Notes under the pieces: generated by a model | What the model was told of the DNA's origin: nothing | What the model saw: only the letters and a program-made list of their open reading frames with translations | The model's database searches: none | Part shown: piece by piece, positions 8,047 to 19,470 of the stretch | How the letters are laid out: each line of letters starts with the position of its first letter | Position numbering within the stretch: the stretch's first letter is position 1 | Program-made: the position numbers and the translations under genes | DNA from: Comamonas terrae | GTDB lineage: Bacteria > Pseudomonadota > Gammaproteobacteria > Burkholderiales > Burkholderiaceae_C | Assembly (NCBI RefSeq): GCF_001544075.1 | Contig: NZ_BCNT01000019.1 | Span: forward strand, 16,299-80,298 | Direction: 5' to 3' | DNA: 64,000 bases

Positions 8047-9276
8047 TCAGAAGTTCCCCACGATGAAGTCCTTGAAACGGCCGAAGGCGGTCTTCATGGA
8101 ACCGCTCTTCTGGGCCACCTTGAAGCCGCGCAGCCGTGCCAGGCGCGCTTCCTCGAGCAGGCCCATCACGGTGGCGGCACGCGGCTGGGCGACCATGTCG
8201 GCCAGCGCGCTCGAATACTTGGGAATGCCGCGGCGAACGGGCTTGAGGAAGATGTCCTCGCCCAGTTCGATCATTCCGGGCATGACGGCGCTGCCGCCCG
8301 TCAGCACCACGCCCGAAGAGAGCACCTCTTCGTAGCCGGACTCGCGGATCACCTGCTGCACCAGCGAGAAGATCTCCTCCACGCGGGGCTCGATCACGCC
8401 GGCCAGCGCCTGCTTGCTGATCATGCGCGGGCTGCGGTCGCCCAGGCCCGGCACTTCGACCTGGGCATCGGGATCGGCCAGCAGCTGCTTGGCATAGCCG
8501 CTCTCGACCTTGATGTCCTCGGCATCCTTGGTGGGGGTGCGCAGGGCCATGGCGATGTCGCTGGTGATCAGGTCGCCGGCGATCGGGATCACGGCCGTGT
8601 GGCGGATCGCGCCGCCGGTGAAGATGGCCACGTCCGTGGCACCCGCGCCGATGTCCACCACGGCCACGCCGAGCTCGCGCTCGTCGTCGGTGAGCACGGC
8701 CTGGGCCGCCGCCAGCGGGTTGAGCAGCAGTTGCTCGACTTCCAGGCCGCAGCGGCGCACGCACTTGATGATGTTCTCGGCCGCGCTCTGCGCGCCGGTC
8801 ACGATGTGGATCTTGGCCTCGAGGCGGATGCCGCTCATGCCGATGGGCTCGCGCACTTCCTGGCCGTCGATCACGAACTCCTGGGGCTCGACCAGCAGCA
8901 GGCGCTGGTCCGAGGAAATGTTGATGGCCTTGGCCGTCTCCATCACGCGCGCCACGTCGGTGGCCGAGACTTCCTTGTCCTTGATGGCCACCATGCCGCT
9001 GGAGTTGAGGCCGCGGATATGGCTGCCCGTGATGCCCGTGCACACGCGCTGGATCTTGCAGTCGGCCATCAGCTCGGCCTCCTTCAAGGCCTGCTGGATG
9101 CTCTGCACGGTGGCGTCGATATTGACGACCACGCCGCGCTTGAGCCCGCTGCTCGGAGCCACGCCCAGCCCCGCCAGCTTGAGTTCGCCGTTGTACATGA
9201 CCTCGGCCACCACCGCCATGACCTTGGCCGTGCCGATGTCCAGTCCGACGATCACATCCTTGTATTCTCTTGCCAT
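8047..9276 (-). CDS. ftsA: Cell division protein FtsA
   Basis: Actin-like protein that tethers FtsZ to the membrane. It has 409 residues. The ATP-binding phosphate-1 loop is VGLDIGTAKV near the N-terminus; DIGAGATDVAIFTGGAI and GVVLTGGSAVMPG are the later actin-fold nucleotide motifs. The C-terminal end (FGRFKDFIVGNF) is the amphipathic membrane-targeting helix. The ATG at 9276 begins the conserved MAREYKDVIVGLD; the frame continues upstream without homology. ftsQ ends 73 bp before it. Confidence 0.97.
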   Translation of the reverse strand: MAREYKDVIVGLDIGTAKVMAVVAEVMYNGELKLAGLGVAPSSGLKRGVVVNIDATVQSIQQALKEAELMADCKIQRVCTGITGSHIRGLNSSGMVAIKDKEVSATDVARVMETAKAINISSDQRLLLVEPQEFVIDGQEVREPIGMSGIRLEAKIHIVTGAQSAAENIIKCVRRCGLEVEQLLLNPLAAAQAVLTDDERELGVAVVDIGAGATDVAIFTGGAIRHTAVIPIAGDLITSDIAMALRTPTKDAEDIKVESGYAKQLLADPDAQVEVPGLGDRSPRMISKQALAGVIEPRVEEIFSLVQQVIRESGYEEVLSSGVVLTGGSAVMPGMIELGEDIFLKPVRRGIPKYSSALADMVAQPRAATVMGLLEEARLARLRGFKVAQKSGSMKTAFGRFKDFIVGNF

Positions 9277-9349
9277 ATCAGCATCCGCCCCCGGTAGGTT
9301 TTCTCTTGTCCTTGTGTATGCCTTGCATTCGGGTCTCCTGTGCGCGCCG

Positions 9350-10147
9350 CTAGCGCCTGGGCCGCGCACCCGCAGCCGTTGCAGAACCCGTGGTCACGCC
9401 CTTCAGACGCAGGGCATAGCCATCGTCGTAGCGCAGGTCGGCCGACTCCAAGGCTTCGGCCGTGCGCTTGTATTGCGAAGTGATTTGCGGCAGCGTGCGC
9501 ACGAAGCGCTGCACACGCTGCAAAACATCCTCGGTGCCGCCGCCGCCGGCCTCGATCACGGCATCGTTGTCCAGCCGCAGCTGCCAGCTGCCGCGCGCAT
9601 CCAGCACCAGCCCGTCCAGCGTCACGTCCAGCGGCTGCAGCGCCGGAGCGAGCAGGCGGTACATCTGCAGCATGCGCGGCGCCGAACCCTCGGGCCCCTG
9701 CAGGCGAGGCAGGCCGTCGCGGTCGAGCTCACCCAGGTTGGCCTCGAAGACCTTGCCCGTGTTGTCCACCAGGCCGGTGCCGGTGTCCGGGCCCCAGAAG
9801 GCCTCGGCCACATGCTCCTTGAGCAGCACGCGCAGGCTGTTGGGATACTCGCGGCGCACCTGGGCCTCGCGCACCCAGGGCACCTGCTCGAAGGCCTCCT
9901 GCGCGGCCTTGAGGTTGACCGTGAAGAAGTTGCCCTTGAGCACCGGCGCCACATTGGCGCGCAGCGTCACGGCGTTGTTGTGCACCAGCTCGCCCTCGAC
10001 CACGATGCGGCCGATGTTGAAGGCCGGATACCGCATCAGCCACCAGCCCACAGCCGCCACGCCCGCAGCCAGGCACCCCATGAACAGCACCGTGGCGGTG
10101 ATGTTCATGAGCCTGACGTCGAAGGGGACTGCGGACATGCGGTTCAT
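9350..10147 (-). CDS. ftsQ: Cell division protein FtsQ
   Basis: Bitopic divisome protein linking cytoplasmic and periplasmic steps. The 265-residue protein has a short cytoplasmic N-terminus, one transmembrane helix at about residues 17-37, and the periplasmic POTRA domain beginning [21 protein letters not shown]. The FtsQ/DivIB domain follows ([17 protein letters not shown]). Its ATG overlaps the ddlB stop as ATGA. The C-terminus is a Gly/Ala/Arg-rich tail. Confidence 0.95.
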   Translation of the reverse strand: MNRMSAVPFDVRLMNITATVLFMGCLAAGVAAVGWWLMRYPAFNIGRIVVEGELVHNNAVTLRANVAPVLKGNFFTVNLKAAQEAFEQVPWVREAQVRREYPNSLRVLLKEHVAEAFWGPDTGTGLVDNTGKVFEANLGELDRDGLPRLQGPEGSAPRMLQMYRLLAPALQPLDVTLDGLVLDARGSWQLRLDNDAVIEAGGGGTEDVLQRVQRFVRTLPQITSQYKRTAEALESADLRYDDGYALRLKGVTTGSATAAGARPRR

Positions 10148-11136
10148 GCGTGCTCCTGGTCTCCGGCCACCCCGTCCAGCGTGGCGCTGCCCAGCAGCCC
10201 CAGGCACAGGTCCTCGTAGCTCACACCGGAGGCCCGCGCCGCCATGGGCACCAGCGAATGGCCCGTCATGCCGGGCGAAGTGTTGATCTCCAGCAGGAAT
10301 GGCTTGCGGTCGCTGGCGCGGATCATGATGTCGGCGCGCGCCCAGCCGCGGCAGCCCAGCGTGCGGTAGGCCTTGACCACGATGCGCCGGATTTCCGCCT
10401 CCTCTGCCTCGGGCAGTCCGCTCGGGCAGTGGTACTGCGTGGTGTCGGTGAAGTACTTGTTCTGGTAGTCGTAGTTGCCTTCGGGCGCCACGATGCGGAT
10501 CACCGGCAGCGCATGGGCGCCGGCTTCGGCGCCCAGCACGGGGCAGGTGGTCTCGTCGCCGGCGATGAACTCCTCGCACAGCACTTCGTCGTCGTACCTG
10601 GCGGCCAGCTCGTAGGCCCTGGCGCACTCCTCGGCGGTCGTCACCTTGGTCAGGCCGATGCTGGAGCCGTCGCGCGCGGGTTTGACGATCATGGGCGCGC
10701 CCAATACCGCCAGGGCGGCGCGCGTTTCCTCGGCGCTGGCGACCAGGCGCCAGTCGGGCGTGGGCAGGCCCTCGAAGCGCCAGATGCGCTTGGTCATGAT
10801 CTTGTCCATGGCAATGCTCGATGCCATCACGCCGGAGCCCGTGTAGGGAATGCCCAGCAGCTCCAGCGCGCCCTGCACCGTGCCGTCCTCGCCGTAGCGC
10901 CCGTGCAGCGCAATGAAGCAGCGATCGAAACCCTGCACCTTGAGCTGGTCCAGCCCCTGCTCCGCGGGATCGAAGGCGTGGGCGTTGACGCCCCTGGATT
11001 GCAGCGCGGCCAGCACGCCGCGGCCCGACATCAGCGAAACCTCGCGCTCGGACGAGCGGCCGCCCATGAGCACGGCCACCTTGCCCATGGCCTGCACATC
11101 CACGTTGCGGCCGAAATCTGTGTCATTCATGCTCAT
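10144..11136 (-). CDS. ddlB: D-alanine--D-alanine ligase
   Basis: ATP-grasp ligase making D-Ala-D-Ala for the peptidoglycan stem. The 330-residue protein shows [17 protein letters not shown] near the N-terminus, [25 protein letters not shown] (part of the substrate pocket), [13 protein letters not shown], and the metal-binding [15 protein letters not shown] near the end. The ATG at 11136 overlaps the murC stop as ATGA. Two alternative ATGs (codons 1 and 3) are present; the first is in the overlap and is preferred. Confidence 0.96.
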   Translation of the reverse strand: MSMNDTDFGRNVDVQAMGKVAVLMGGRSSEREVSLMSGRGVLAALQSRGVNAHAFDPAEQGLDQLKVQGFDRCFIALHGRYGEDGTVQGALELLGIPYTGSGVMASSIAMDKIMTKRIWRFEGLPTPDWRLVASAEETRAALAVLGAPMIVKPARDGSSIGLTKVTTAEECARAYELAARYDDEVLCEEFIAGDETTCPVLGAEAGAHALPVIRIVAPEGNYDYQNKYFTDTTQYHCPSGLPEAEEAEIRRIVVKAYRTLGCRGWARADIMIRASDRKPFLLEINTSPGMTGHSLVPMAARASGVSYEDLCLGLLGSATLDGVAGDQEHA

Positions 11137-12566
11137 TGCGCGCTCTCCTTGTGCGCATCCAGCTCTTGTTTCTGAAGCATCTCGACCAGCTTTGCCGGTA
11201 CCGCGCCGATGGAGCCCGCGCCCATGCACAGCAGCACGTCGCCGCCTTGCGCATTCGTCGCGATCGCCGCGGGCAGATCGGCAATGTTTTCCACGAAGAC
11301 CGGCTCCACCTTGCCGGCCACGCGCAGTGCGCGCGCCAGCGAGCGGCCGTCGGCCGCCACGATGGGCGCCTCGCCGGCCGCGTAGACCTCGGTGAGCAGC
11401 ACCGAATCGGCGCTGCCGATGACCTTCACGAAATCCTCGAAGCAGTCGCGCGTGCGGCTGTAGCGGTGGGGCTGGAAGGCCAGCACCAGGCGCTGCCCCG
11501 GGAAGGCGCCGCGCGCGGCGGCCAGCGTGGCAGCCATCTCCACCGGGTGGTGGCCGTAGTCGTCGATGACGGTGAACTGGCCGCCGTCGGCCGCGGGCAG
11601 CTCGCCATAGCGCTGGAAGCGCCGGCCCACGCCCTTGAAGCCTTCGAGGGCGCGCAGCAGGGCTTCGTCGGGGATTTCCAGCTCCATGGCCACGGCCACG
11701 GCCGACAGCGCATTGAGCACGTTGTGCTCGCCGGGCAGGCTCAGCACCACCTCCAGGTCGGGGTAGCTCTGGCCGTTGCTGCGGCGCACGGTAAAGCACA
11801 TGCGGCCGGCTTCGGCGCGCACGTTGAGGGCGCGCACCTGGGCATCCTCGGCAAAGCCGTAGGTGGTCACGGGCCGGGCCAGCTGGGGCAGGATCTCGCG
11901 CACGGCCGGGCTGTCGATGCACAGGATGGCGCGGCCGTAGAACGGCATGCGGTGCAGGAAATCGACGAACGCGCCCTTGAGCCGGCCGAAATCGTGGCCG
12001 TAGGTTTCCATGTGGTCGGCGTCGATGTTCGTGACCACGGCCATGATGGGCAGCAGGTTCAGGAACGAGGCATCCGACTCGTCGGCCTCGACCACGATGT
12101 AATCGCCCTGACCGAGCTTGGCGTTGGCGCCGGCGCTGTTGAGCTTGCCGCCGATCACGAAGGTCGGGTCGAGCCCGGCCTCGGCCAGCACGCTGGTCAC
12201 CAGGCTGGTGGTCGTGGTCTTGCCGTGCGCGCCGGCGATCGCGATGCCCTGCTTGAAGCGCATCAGTTCGGCCAGCATCAGCGCGCGCGGCACGACGGGA
12301 ATCTTCTTTTCGCGGGCGGCGATCACCTCGGGGTTGTCGCCCTGCACGGCCGTGGAGGTCACCACGGCTTCGGCGCCCGCAATATTGGCTGCTGCATGGC
12401 CCACATGGGTGGCGATGCCCAGGCTCGCGAGGCGGCGCAGCGTGGCGCTGTCGGCCAGGTCCGAGCCCGAAATCTGGTAGCCCAGGTTGTGCAGCACTTC
12501 GGCAATGCCGCTCATGCCGGCGCCGCCAATACCGACAAAGTGGATGTGATGGATGGCGTGTTTCAT
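11133..12566 (-). CDS. murC: UDP-N-acetylmuramate--L-alanine ligase
   Basis: First Mur ligase, adding L-Ala to UDP-MurNAc. The 477 residues include the N-terminal Rossmann motif [12 protein letters not shown] at 12-23, the ATP-binding [10 protein letters not shown] at 111-120, and the central HxxN block typical of Mur ligases. The C-terminal domain carries [10 protein letters not shown]. It overlaps murG upstream and ddlB downstream by 4 bp each, indicating translational coupling. Confidence 0.97.
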   Translation of the reverse strand: MKHAIHHIHFVGIGGAGMSGIAEVLHNLGYQISGSDLADSATLRRLASLGIATHVGHAAANIAGAEAVVTSTAVQGDNPEVIAAREKKIPVVPRALMLAELMRFKQGIAIAGAHGKTTTTSLVTSVLAEAGLDPTFVIGGKLNSAGANAKLGQGDYIVVEADESDASFLNLLPIMAVVTNIDADHMETYGHDFGRLKGAFVDFLHRMPFYGRAILCIDSPAVREILPQLARPVTTYGFAEDAQVRALNVRAEAGRMCFTVRRSNGQSYPDLEVVLSLPGEHNVLNALSAVAVAMELEIPDEALLRALEGFKGVGRRFQRYGELPAADGGQFTVIDDYGHHPVEMAATLAAARGAFPGQRLVLAFQPHRYSRTRDCFEDFVKVIGSADSVLLTEVYAAGEAPIVAADGRSLARALRVAGKVEPVFVENIADLPAAIATNAQGGDVLLCMGAGSIGAVPAKLVEMLQKQELDAHKESAQ

Positions 12567-13648
12567 GCGGCCAACTCCTCACAGGCGGCGACCACCTTCT
12601 CGGTGGCATCGATCTTTTGCATTTTCTTCGCTAGTTCAGCGCGCTCCAGCAGCGTCGCACGCTGCATATTTTGTAGCATTTCGGCCAACCCTTGGGCGCT
12701 CAGAGTGCTTTGTGGCATTAACCATCCACCGCCGGCGTCCACCAGGAAGCGCGCATTGGAGGTCTGGTGGTCGTCCACGGCGGACGGAAACGGTACATAG
12801 ATGGCGGCGGCGCCCACGGCGGCGATCTCGGTCACCGTGCTCGCGCCTGCGCGGCAGACGATGACATCGGCATCGGCGAAGGCGCGCGCCGTGTCCTCGA
12901 TGAAAGGCGTGAGCTCGGCCTGCACGCCGGCAGCGGCGTAGTTGGCGCGCAGGGCGTCGATCTGGGCCGCGCCGCTCTGGTGCAGGACCTGCGGACGCTG
13001 CGCCTCGGGAATCAGGGCCAGGGCCCGGGGCACGATCTCGTTGAGCGCCCGGGCGCCCAGGCTGCCGCCCACGACCAGCAGCTTGAGCGGCCCGCTGCGG
13101 CCGGCAAAGCGCTCGGCCGGCGCGGGCTGCTCGGTGAAGGCGCGGCGCAGCGGGTTGCCCACCCACTGGCCCTTGGCAAGCACATCGGGGAAGGCCGTGT
13201 ACACGCGCCGGGCCACGGCGGCCACCACCTTGTTGGCCATGCCGGCCACGGAGTTCTGCTCGTGCAGCACCACGGGCCTGCCGGCCAGCGCCGCCATCAG
13301 CCCGCCCGGAACGGTGATGTAGCCGCCCAGGCCCACCACCACATCGGGCTGCACGCGGCGCATCACGGCGCGCGCCTGCAAGAAGGCCTTGAGCAGGCGG
13401 CCCGGCAGCATCAGCAGGGTCTTGAACCCCTTGCCGCGCACGCCGCCGAAGTCGATGGTCTCGAACGCAAAGTCCTGGGGCGGCACGATGCGCGACTCCA
13501 TGGAGCCCGGCGTGCCCAGCCAATGCACGGTCCAGCCGCGCGCGCGCAGCTCCTGCGCCACGGCCAGACCGGGGAAGATATGGCCGCCGGTGCCGCCGGC
13601 CATGATGAGGGCCGTGCGTTGCCTTGTTGGCCGGATGGGCAGGCTCAT
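12563..13648 (-). CDS. murG: Lipid II synthase (UDP-GlcNAc transferase) MurG
   Basis: Peripheral membrane GT28 glycosyltransferase that converts lipid I to lipid II. The 361-residue protein shows [14 protein letters not shown] near residue 18, [12 protein letters not shown] in the middle, and [15 protein letters not shown] plus [14 protein letters not shown] in the nucleotide-binding C-domain. The ATG at 13648 overlaps the ftsW stop. The segment encoding [20 protein letters not shown] near the C-terminus (about 12628-12690) is lower in GC and resembles a family B repeat in frame. Confidence 0.96.
   Translation of the reverse strand: MSLPIRPTRQRTALIMAGGTGGHIFPGLAVAQELRARGWTVHWLGTPGSMESRIVPPQDFAFETIDFGGVRGKGFKTLLMLPGRLLKAFLQARAVMRRVQPDVVVGLGGYITVPGGLMAALAGRPVVLHEQNSVAGMANKVVAAVARRVYTAFPDVLAKGQWVGNPLRRAFTEQPAPAERFAGRSGPLKLLVVGGSLGARALNEIVPRALALIPEAQRPQVLHQSGAAQIDALRANYAAAGVQAELTPFIEDTARAFADADVIVCRAGASTVTEIAAVGAAAIYVPFPSAVDDHQTSNARFLVDAGGGWLMPQSTLSAQGLAEMLQNMQRATLLERAELAKKMQKIDATEKVVAACEELAA
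12628..12690 (-). repeat. Dispersed low-GC element, family B, in-frame copy inside murG
   Basis: The plus strand reads CTAGTTCAGCGCGCTCC... ending GCTGCATATTTTGTAGCATT. This resembles the orientation and core of other family B copies but is more diverged. It encodes a charged helix near the MurG C-terminus. Recognition by eye; moderate to low certainty. Confidence 0.35.
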
Positions 13649-14916
13649 GCGTGGCCTCCCTTCATCAGCAGCTTGTTCTCGTAATCCACTCTGAGCACCA
13701 CGGCCACCGCTATCAGGTTCATCAAAATCGCCGAGCCGCCGAAACTCATCAGCGGCAGGGTCAGGCCCTTGGTGGGCAGCGCGCCCAGGTTCACGCCCAT
13801 GTTGATGAAGGCCTGGAAACCCATCCAGATCGCCACGCCTTCGGCCACCAGCCCGGAGAACACCCGGTCCAGCGCAATGGCGCGGCGGCCGATCAGCATG
13901 ATGCGGCGGGTCAGCCACAGGAAGACCACGGCGATCAGCAGCACGCCCACGAGGCCGAACTCCTCGCCGATCACGGCCATCAGAAAGTCGGTATGGGCTT
14001 CGGGCAGCCAGTGCAGCTTTTCCACGCTGCGGCCCAGGCCCACGCCGAAGATCTCGCCGCGGCCGATGGCGATCAGCGCGTGCGAGAGCTGGTAGCCCTT
14101 GCCCAGCGCGTGCTTCTCGTCCCAGGGGTCGAGGTAGGCGAAGATGCGCTCGCGGCGCCATTCGGAGGTGGCGATGATGCCCACGAAGGCCAGCACCACC
14201 ACGAAGGCGATCAGGAAGAACATGCGCGCGTTCACGCCGCCCAGGAACAGAATGCCCATGGAGATCACCACGATCACCATGAAGGCGCCCATGTCGGGCT
14301 CGGCCAGCAGCAGCACGCCGACCAGCACCACGGCCACGGCCATGGGCAGCACGGCGCGGAAGAACCGCTCCTTGACCTCCATCTTGCGCACCATGTAGTC
14401 GGCCGCATAGATCAGCACCGAGAACTTGGCCAGCTCCGAAGGCTGGAAGTTCATGATGCCCAGCGACAGCCAGCGCCGCGCGCCGTTGACCACCGTGCCC
14501 ACGTGGGGGATCAGCACCGCCACCAGCAGCACGATGGAGACGATGAACAGCTTGCGCGCCACTTTCTCCCAGGCGGCCATGGGCACCTGGAAGGCCAGCA
14601 GCGCGGCCACGAAGGCCATGCCGATGGACATGGCATGGCGCAGCAGGAAGTGATAGGGCTCGATCTTGCCGAAACGCGGGTTGTCCGGCATCGCGATCGA
14701 TGCCGAATACACCATGACCAGGCTCCAGGACAGCAGGCCGATCACCACCCAGATCAAGGCCTGGTCCAGCCCCAGCACGCTGGCCGGGGTCTGTGTGGGT
14801 CGGTGGTACTGCGGCCCGCCCACGCGCACGGGCAGCACGTCGATGGGACGGTCGCCGCCGCTGCGAAACCACGAGCGCACGCGGGAGGAAACACCGGTCA
14901 GGAATGCGGCAGTCAT
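13645..14916 (-). CDS. ftsW: Lipid II polymerase / SEDS protein FtsW
   Basis: Septal peptidoglycan glycosyltransferase of the SEDS family, working with FtsI. The 423-residue protein has about ten hydrophobic helices. Conserved parts are [31 protein letters not shown] with the catalytic-type Asp, and the C-terminal [21 protein letters not shown] signature. A roughly 45-residue hydrophilic N-terminus precedes the first helix. It overlaps murD and murG by ATGA junctions. Confidence 0.96.
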   Translation of the reverse strand: MTAAFLTGVSSRVRSWFRSGGDRPIDVLPVRVGGPQYHRPTQTPASVLGLDQALIWVVIGLLSWSLVMVYSASIAMPDNPRFGKIEPYHFLLRHAMSIGMAFVAALLAFQVPMAAWEKVARKLFIVSIVLLVAVLIPHVGTVVNGARRWLSLGIMNFQPSELAKFSVLIYAADYMVRKMEVKERFFRAVLPMAVAVVLVGVLLLAEPDMGAFMVIVVISMGILFLGGVNARMFFLIAFVVVLAFVGIIATSEWRRERIFAYLDPWDEKHALGKGYQLSHALIAIGRGEIFGVGLGRSVEKLHWLPEAHTDFLMAVIGEEFGLVGVLLIAVVFLWLTRRIMLIGRRAIALDRVFSGLVAEGVAIWMGFQAFINMGVNLGALPTKGLTLPLMSFGGSAILMNLIAVAVVLRVDYENKLLMKGGHA

Positions 14917-16856
14917 GCGCCCTCCTCCAGTTCCTGGCCGGCGTCCAGCGCCAGCGCGCGCACCGCCTGCACGAACTGTTCGGCGCGGTCCGCATAGTCC
15001 TTGAACATGTCCATGCTGGCGCAGGCGGGCGACAGCAGCACGGCATCGCCCGCATGGGCCAGGCCGGCGGCCTGGGCCACGGCATCCTGCATGGTCGAGG
15101 CGTCCTGCAGCTGCACGCCGCAACCGGACAGCGCCTCCCGGATCCGCGGGCCATCCTGGCCGATCAGCACGGCGGCACGCACATAGCGGGCCACGGGCGC
15201 GGCCAGCGGCGTGAAGTCCTGGCCCTTGCCCAGGCCGCCCAGGATCACCACGATGCGATGGTCGGCGCCCAGGCCGGTCAGCGCGGCCACGGTGGCGCCC
15301 ACGTTGGTGCCCTTGCTGTCGTCGAAGTATTCGACCTCGTTCACGCGGCCGATGGGCTGCACGCGGTGCGGCTCGCCGCGGTATTCGCGCAGGCCGTAGA
15401 GCAGCGGCGCCAGCGTGCAGCCGGCCGCCGTGGCCAGGGCCAGGGCCGACAGCGCGTTGATGGCATTGTGGCGGCCGCGGATGCGCAGCGCATCGGCCGG
15501 CATCAGGCGCTGGATGTGCAGATCGTCGGCGCTCTTGCCCCTGGTGGTCTCGTCGGCCTCATGGGCGCGCACCAGCCAGGTCATGCCGTTGACGACCTCG
15601 ATGCCGAAATCGCCGGGCCGGCGCGGCATGTCGCCGCCGAAAGTCACATAGGGCCGCTGGAAGGTCTTGCCGCGCTTGCCGGGCAGAGGCTCGGGCGCGG
15701 GCAGCATGGCCATGACCATGGGGTCTTCGCGGTTGAGCACCATCAGGCCACCCTGACCGAAGATGCGCGCCTTGGCATCGGCATAGGCCTGCAGGCTGCC
15801 GTGCCAGTCCAGGTGGTCCTGGGTGATGTTGAGCACGGCCGCGGCCGTGGGCTCGAAGCCCTGCACGCCGTCGAGCTGGAAGCTGGACAGCTCCAGCACC
15901 CAGGCCTGGGGCAGGGTTTCGGCGTCGATGCGCTGGCTCAGCGTGTCGAGCAGCGTGGGGCCGATGTTGCCGGCCACGCCTACCGCCAGGCCCGCATGCT
16001 CGAGCAGCTGGCCGGACAGCGAGGTCACCGTGGTCTTGCCGTTGGTGCCGGTGATGCCCAGCACGGCGGGCTGGTAGCCATGGGCCTCCTTCATTGCCTT
16101 GAGCGCCTGGGCGAACAGGTCGAGCTCGCCGCCCACGGGCAGGCCGATGGCGCGCGCCGCCTGGAACACCGGCGCCACGGTGTCGGGGCTCAGGCCCGGC
16201 GAGCGGTAGACGGAACTCAGGCTCTGGCCGTCGACCAGCGCGGCGGTGAACGCGCCTGCCACAAAGCGCACGCCGGGCAGCTCGGTCTGCAGCGTGGCCA
16301 GGTGCGGAGGCGCCTGGCGCGTGTCGGCCACCGTGACCTCGGCGCCGGCGCGCACGCACCAGCGGGCCATGGCGATGCCGGAAATGCCCAGCCCCAGGAT
16401 CAGCACGCGCTGCCCCTGCAGATGCTGCTCGGCACCTTGCGGCCACTGCACGGGCACGGGCGGCAGCTGCAGCGCCTCTTGCACCGGCGCCTGCTCGGCC
16501 GCCACGGCCGTGACCTCGCTGTCCGCGGCATCGGACACGCCGGGATCGGCAAAGATCTGCGCCACGAAGGCGGCCGCATCGCGGGCCGCCGTCAGCGTGG
16601 AGATGTCGGGAACCGGCTCTTCGCCCAGGGTACGGGCCAGGGTCTGGACCTCGGCAGGGGCAGCCACCGCGTCGGCTCCTGTTTCAGAAGCGTCTTGCGC
16701 AGTCATATCAAGCACTTGCACCCCATTCAATGCCGAAACGCCGGTTATATCAGCGCCAGCAGCTTCAGCACCGATAGCAGGCGTATCGGCTGCAACAGCC
16801 TGTTCGGGCATTGCTTGCGGTGCCTGCATGTCGAGCTGGAGGTCGTCTTCCTGCAT
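14913..16856 (-). CDS. murD: UDP-MurNAc-L-Ala--D-glutamate ligase with long N-terminal extension
   Basis: Adds D-Glu to UDP-MurNAc-L-Ala. From the ATG at 16856 the protein has 647 residues, far longer than the roughly 440-500 of typical MurD. Residues 1 to about 147 are an Ala/Glu/Asp/Pro/Val-rich, acidic, probably disordered extension. The enzyme proper starts at [14 protein letters not shown] (149-162) and has the P-loop TGTNGKTTV at 269-277. The C-terminal part has [12 protein letters not shown] and [14 protein letters not shown], as expected. The ATG lies 5 bp after the mraY stop with GAGGTGA as RBS. A second in-frame start nearer the Rossmann fold is not obvious. Confidence 0.93.
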   Translation of the reverse strand: MQEDDLQLDMQAPQAMPEQAVAADTPAIGAEAAGADITGVSALNGVQVLDMTAQDASETGADAVAAPAEVQTLARTLGEEPVPDISTLTAARDAAAFVAQIFADPGVSDAADSEVTAVAAEQAPVQEALQLPPVPVQWPQGAEQHLQGQRVLILGLGISGIAMARWCVRAGAEVTVADTRQAPPHLATLQTELPGVRFVAGAFTAALVDGQSLSSVYRSPGLSPDTVAPVFQAARAIGLPVGGELDLFAQALKAMKEAHGYQPAVLGITGTNGKTTVTSLSGQLLEHAGLAVGVAGNIGPTLLDTLSQRIDAETLPQAWVLELSSFQLDGVQGFEPTAAAVLNITQDHLDWHGSLQAYADAKARIFGQGGLMVLNREDPMVMAMLPAPEPLPGKRGKTFQRPYVTFGGDMPRRPGDFGIEVVNGMTWLVRAHEADETTRGKSADDLHIQRLMPADALRIRGRHNAINALSALALATAAGCTLAPLLYGLREYRGEPHRVQPIGRVNEVEYFDDSKGTNVGATVAALTGLGADHRIVVILGGLGKGQDFTPLAAPVARYVRAAVLIGQDGPRIREALSGCGVQLQDASTMQDAVAQAAGLAHAGDAVLLSPACASMDMFKDYADRAEQFVQAVRALALDAGQELEEGA

Positions 16857-16861
16857 GGCGT

Positions 16862-18040
16862 TCACCTCAGCTTCAGGGTCGACAGACCCAGCAGGCACAG
16901 CAGCATGGTGATGATCCAGAAGCGGACCACTACCTGGGTTTCCTTCCAGCCGCTCTTTTCGAAGTGATGGTGCAGCGGCGCCATCTTCAGCAGGCGCCGG
17001 CCTTCGCCGTAGCGCTTCTTGGTGTACTTGAACCAGCTCACCTGCAGCATGACGGACAGGGCCTCGACCACGAAGATGCCGCCCATGATGGCCAGCACGA
17101 TTTCCTGGCGCACGATCACGGCAATCGTGCCCAGGGCCGCGCCCAGGGCCAGCGCGCCCACGTCGCCCATGAAGACCTGGGCCGGATGGGCGTTGAACCA
17201 GAGAAAGGCCAGGCCCGCGCCGCCCATGGCGCCGCAGAAGACCATCAGCTCGCCCGAGCCCGGGATATGCGGAAACAGCAGGTACTTGGCGTAGCCGGCA
17301 TTGCCGGTCACATAGGCGAAGATGCCCAGCGTGGAGCCGACCAGGATCACCGGCATGATGGCCAAGCCGTCCAGACCGTCGGTCAGGTTCACGGCGTTGC
17401 TGGCGCCCACGATGACCAGGTAGGTCATGATCACGAAGCCGAACACTCCCAGCGGATAGCTGACTTCCTTGAAGAAGGGCACGAGCAGGCCGGCCTTGGG
17501 CGGCAGGTCCATGGAGAAGCCCGACTGAACCCAGGACACGAACAGCTCGAACACCTGTGCGTTGGTGTTCTCCGACACGCAGAACACCAGGTACAGCGCG
17601 GCCAGCAGGCCGATCGCGGACTGCCAGAAATACTTCTCGCCCGAGCGCATGCCTTCGGGGTCCTTGTTGACCACCTTGCGCCAGTCGTCCACCCAGCCGA
17701 TGGCGCCAAAGCCCAGCGTGACCAGCAGCACGATCCAGACGAAGCGGTTGGACAGGTCGAACCACAGCAGGGTGGACACGGCGATGGAGAACAGGATCAG
17801 CACGCCGCCCATGGTGGGCGTGCCGCTCTTGACCAGGTGCGTTTCCATGGCATAGCCGCGCACGGGCTGGCCGATCTTGAGCGCGGTGAGCATGCGGATG
17901 GCCCTGGGGCCGATGAACAGGCCGATCAGCAGGGCCGTGACGGCCGCCAGCACCGCGCGCAGCGTCAGGTACTGGAAGACGCGCAGAAAACCGAAATCGG
18001 GCGACAGGCCTTGCAGCCACTGGGAGAGCATCAGCAGCAT
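16862..18040 (-). CDS. mraY: Phospho-N-acetylmuramoyl-pentapeptide transferase
   Basis: Integral membrane enzyme that makes lipid I from UDP-MurNAc-pentapeptide and undecaprenyl phosphate. The 392-residue protein has ten predicted helices and the conserved [18 protein letters not shown] (Asp pair), [10 protein letters not shown] and [11 protein letters not shown] signatures. It overlaps murF by 10 bp and ends 5 bp before the murD start. Length is slightly above the usual 360 because of a longer central loop around [17 protein letters not shown]. Confidence 0.97.
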   Translation of the reverse strand: MLLMLSQWLQGLSPDFGFLRVFQYLTLRAVLAAVTALLIGLFIGPRAIRMLTALKIGQPVRGYAMETHLVKSGTPTMGGVLILFSIAVSTLLWFDLSNRFVWIVLLVTLGFGAIGWVDDWRKVVNKDPEGMRSGEKYFWQSAIGLLAALYLVFCVSENTNAQVFELFVSWVQSGFSMDLPPKAGLLVPFFKEVSYPLGVFGFVIMTYLVIVGASNAVNLTDGLDGLAIMPVILVGSTLGIFAYVTGNAGYAKYLLFPHIPGSGELMVFCGAMGGAGLAFLWFNAHPAQVFMGDVGALALGAALGTIAVIVRQEIVLAIMGGIFVVEALSVMLQVSWFKYTKKRYGEGRRLLKMAPLHHHFEKSGWKETQVVVRFWIITMLLCLLGLSTLKLR

Positions 18041-19470
18041 GCGGCCTCCCCGCAGGCGCGCTGCCCCTTGTCCGCGCAGGCTTCAATGGCCTGCACCACT
18101 TGCTCCATCTTCATGAACCGAGAACCTTTGACCAACACGCTGCCCACTTCGGGCAGCACTGCGCATACGACCTGCACAAGGGCCTGCATGCTATCGAAAT
18201 GCCGGGCTTCGCCACCCTGCCCGCTGTTGAAGGCCGCGGTGGCATATGCGCTTTGCGCGCCCAGCGCAAAGAAGCGGGGAATGCCTTGCTGCCGTGCCAG
18301 CGCACCGGCCTCGGCATGGAATTGCGGGCCGTTGTCGCCCACCTCGCCCATATCGCCCAGCACCAGCAGCTGGGGCGCGGGCAGCTCGCGCAGCACCTCG
18401 ATGGCCGCGGCCACCGAATCGGGGTTGGCGTTGTAGGTGTCGTCCACCACGGTGACCGGGCGCCCCTGGACGGACACCGCCAGCGCGCGCGAGCGGCCGG
18501 TGACCGGCTCGAAACCCGACAGCCCCTGCGCAATGGCGGCCAGCGGCACGCCGGCCGCATGGGCGCAGGCCGCAGCGGCCAGCGCGTTGCGCACGTTGTG
18601 GCGGCCGGCGATGTGCAGCTGCACCGGAGCCTGGCCTTGCGGCGTATGGAGCTGCATGGCCCAGGCGCCTTCGCGCCAGGCCACGTCCGAGGCGAACACC
18701 TGGGCGCCGTCCTCGGCGTCTCCGAACATCAGGCAGGAGCGGCCGGCGGCCAGCCCGGCCCACAGCGCGGTATAGGTGTCACCCGCAGGGAAGACAGCCA
18801 CGCCATCGGCCGGCAGAAAGGAGAGAACCGAGCCGTTCTCGCGCGCCACGGCTTCCACCGTGTGCATGAATTCCTGGTGCTCGCGCTGGGCGTTGTTGAC
18901 CAGGGCCACCGTGGGCTGGCCGATGGCGGCCAGTTCGGCAATCTCGCCGGTATGGTTCATGCCCATCTCCAGCACGGCGATGCGATGCCCGGCCGTCATG
19001 CGCAGCAGATTGAGCGGCATGCCGATGGAATTGTTGAAGTTGCCGCGCGTGGCCAGCGCCGCGTCGCCCGCTCCGCCGACATGCGCCCGCAGGATGGAGG
19101 CAATCATCTGCGTGACCGTGGTCTTGCCGTTGCTGCCGGTCACCGCGATCAGCGGCACATCGAACTGGCCGCGCCAGGCACGCGCCAGTGCCCCGAGGGC
19201 CGCCAGGGTGTCGGGCACCTCGATGCCGGACAGGCCGGCCTCGGCCAGGCCGTGCGATGCCAGTGCAGCCACGGCCCCCGCGGCCTTGGCCTGGGGCAGG
19301 AAATCATGGGCGTCGAAACGCTCGCCCTTGAGGGCTACGAACAAGTCCCCGGCCTGCAGCGTGCGCGTGTCGGTATGCACGCGCGCCAGCAGGGTCCGGC
19401 CGTCGCCAATCAGGCGGGCCTGGGGGATATGCGCCTGGAGCAGCTCCAGCGCTTTTTCCAAGGTCATCAT
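18031..19470 (-). CDS. murF: UDP-MurNAc-tripeptide--D-Ala-D-Ala ligase
   Basis: Last cytoplasmic Mur ligase, adding D-Ala-D-Ala made by Ddl. The 479-residue protein has [11 protein letters not shown] at 110-120, the central [10 protein letters not shown] block, and [13 protein letters not shown] in the C-terminal half. The ATG overlaps the murE stop (ATGA); a second ATG follows immediately, so the start could be one codon later. Confidence 0.96.
   Translation of the reverse strand: MMTLEKALELLQAHIPQARLIGDGRTLLARVHTDTRTLQAGDLFVALKGERFDAHDFLPQAKAAGAVAALASHGLAEAGLSGIEVPDTLAALGALARAWRGQFDVPLIAVTGSNGKTTVTQMIASILRAHVGGAGDAALATRGNFNNSIGMPLNLLRMTAGHRIAVLEMGMNHTGEIAELAAIGQPTVALVNNAQREHQEFMHTVEAVARENGSVLSFLPADGVAVFPAGDTYTALWAGLAAGRSCLMFGDAEDGAQVFASDVAWREGAWAMQLHTPQGQAPVQLHIAGRHNVRNALAAAACAHAAGVPLAAIAQGLSGFEPVTGRSRALAVSVQGRPVTVVDDTYNANPDSVAAAIEVLRELPAPQLLVLGDMGEVGDNGPQFHAEAGALARQQGIPRFFALGAQSAYATAAFNSGQGGEARHFDSMQALVQVVCAVLPEVGSVLVKGSRFMKMEQVVQAIEACADKGQRACGEAACC

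Noticed and set aside
11136..12800. A 554-codon plus-strand frame opposite murC
   Set aside because: Antisense to a clear Mur ligase; no RBS-linked family motif.
14793..16967. A 724-codon open frame on the plus strand opposite murD and nearby genes
   Set aside because: It is the antisense frame of verified Mur genes; His/Gln/Gly/Arg-rich composition and no domain. High GC keeps such frames open.
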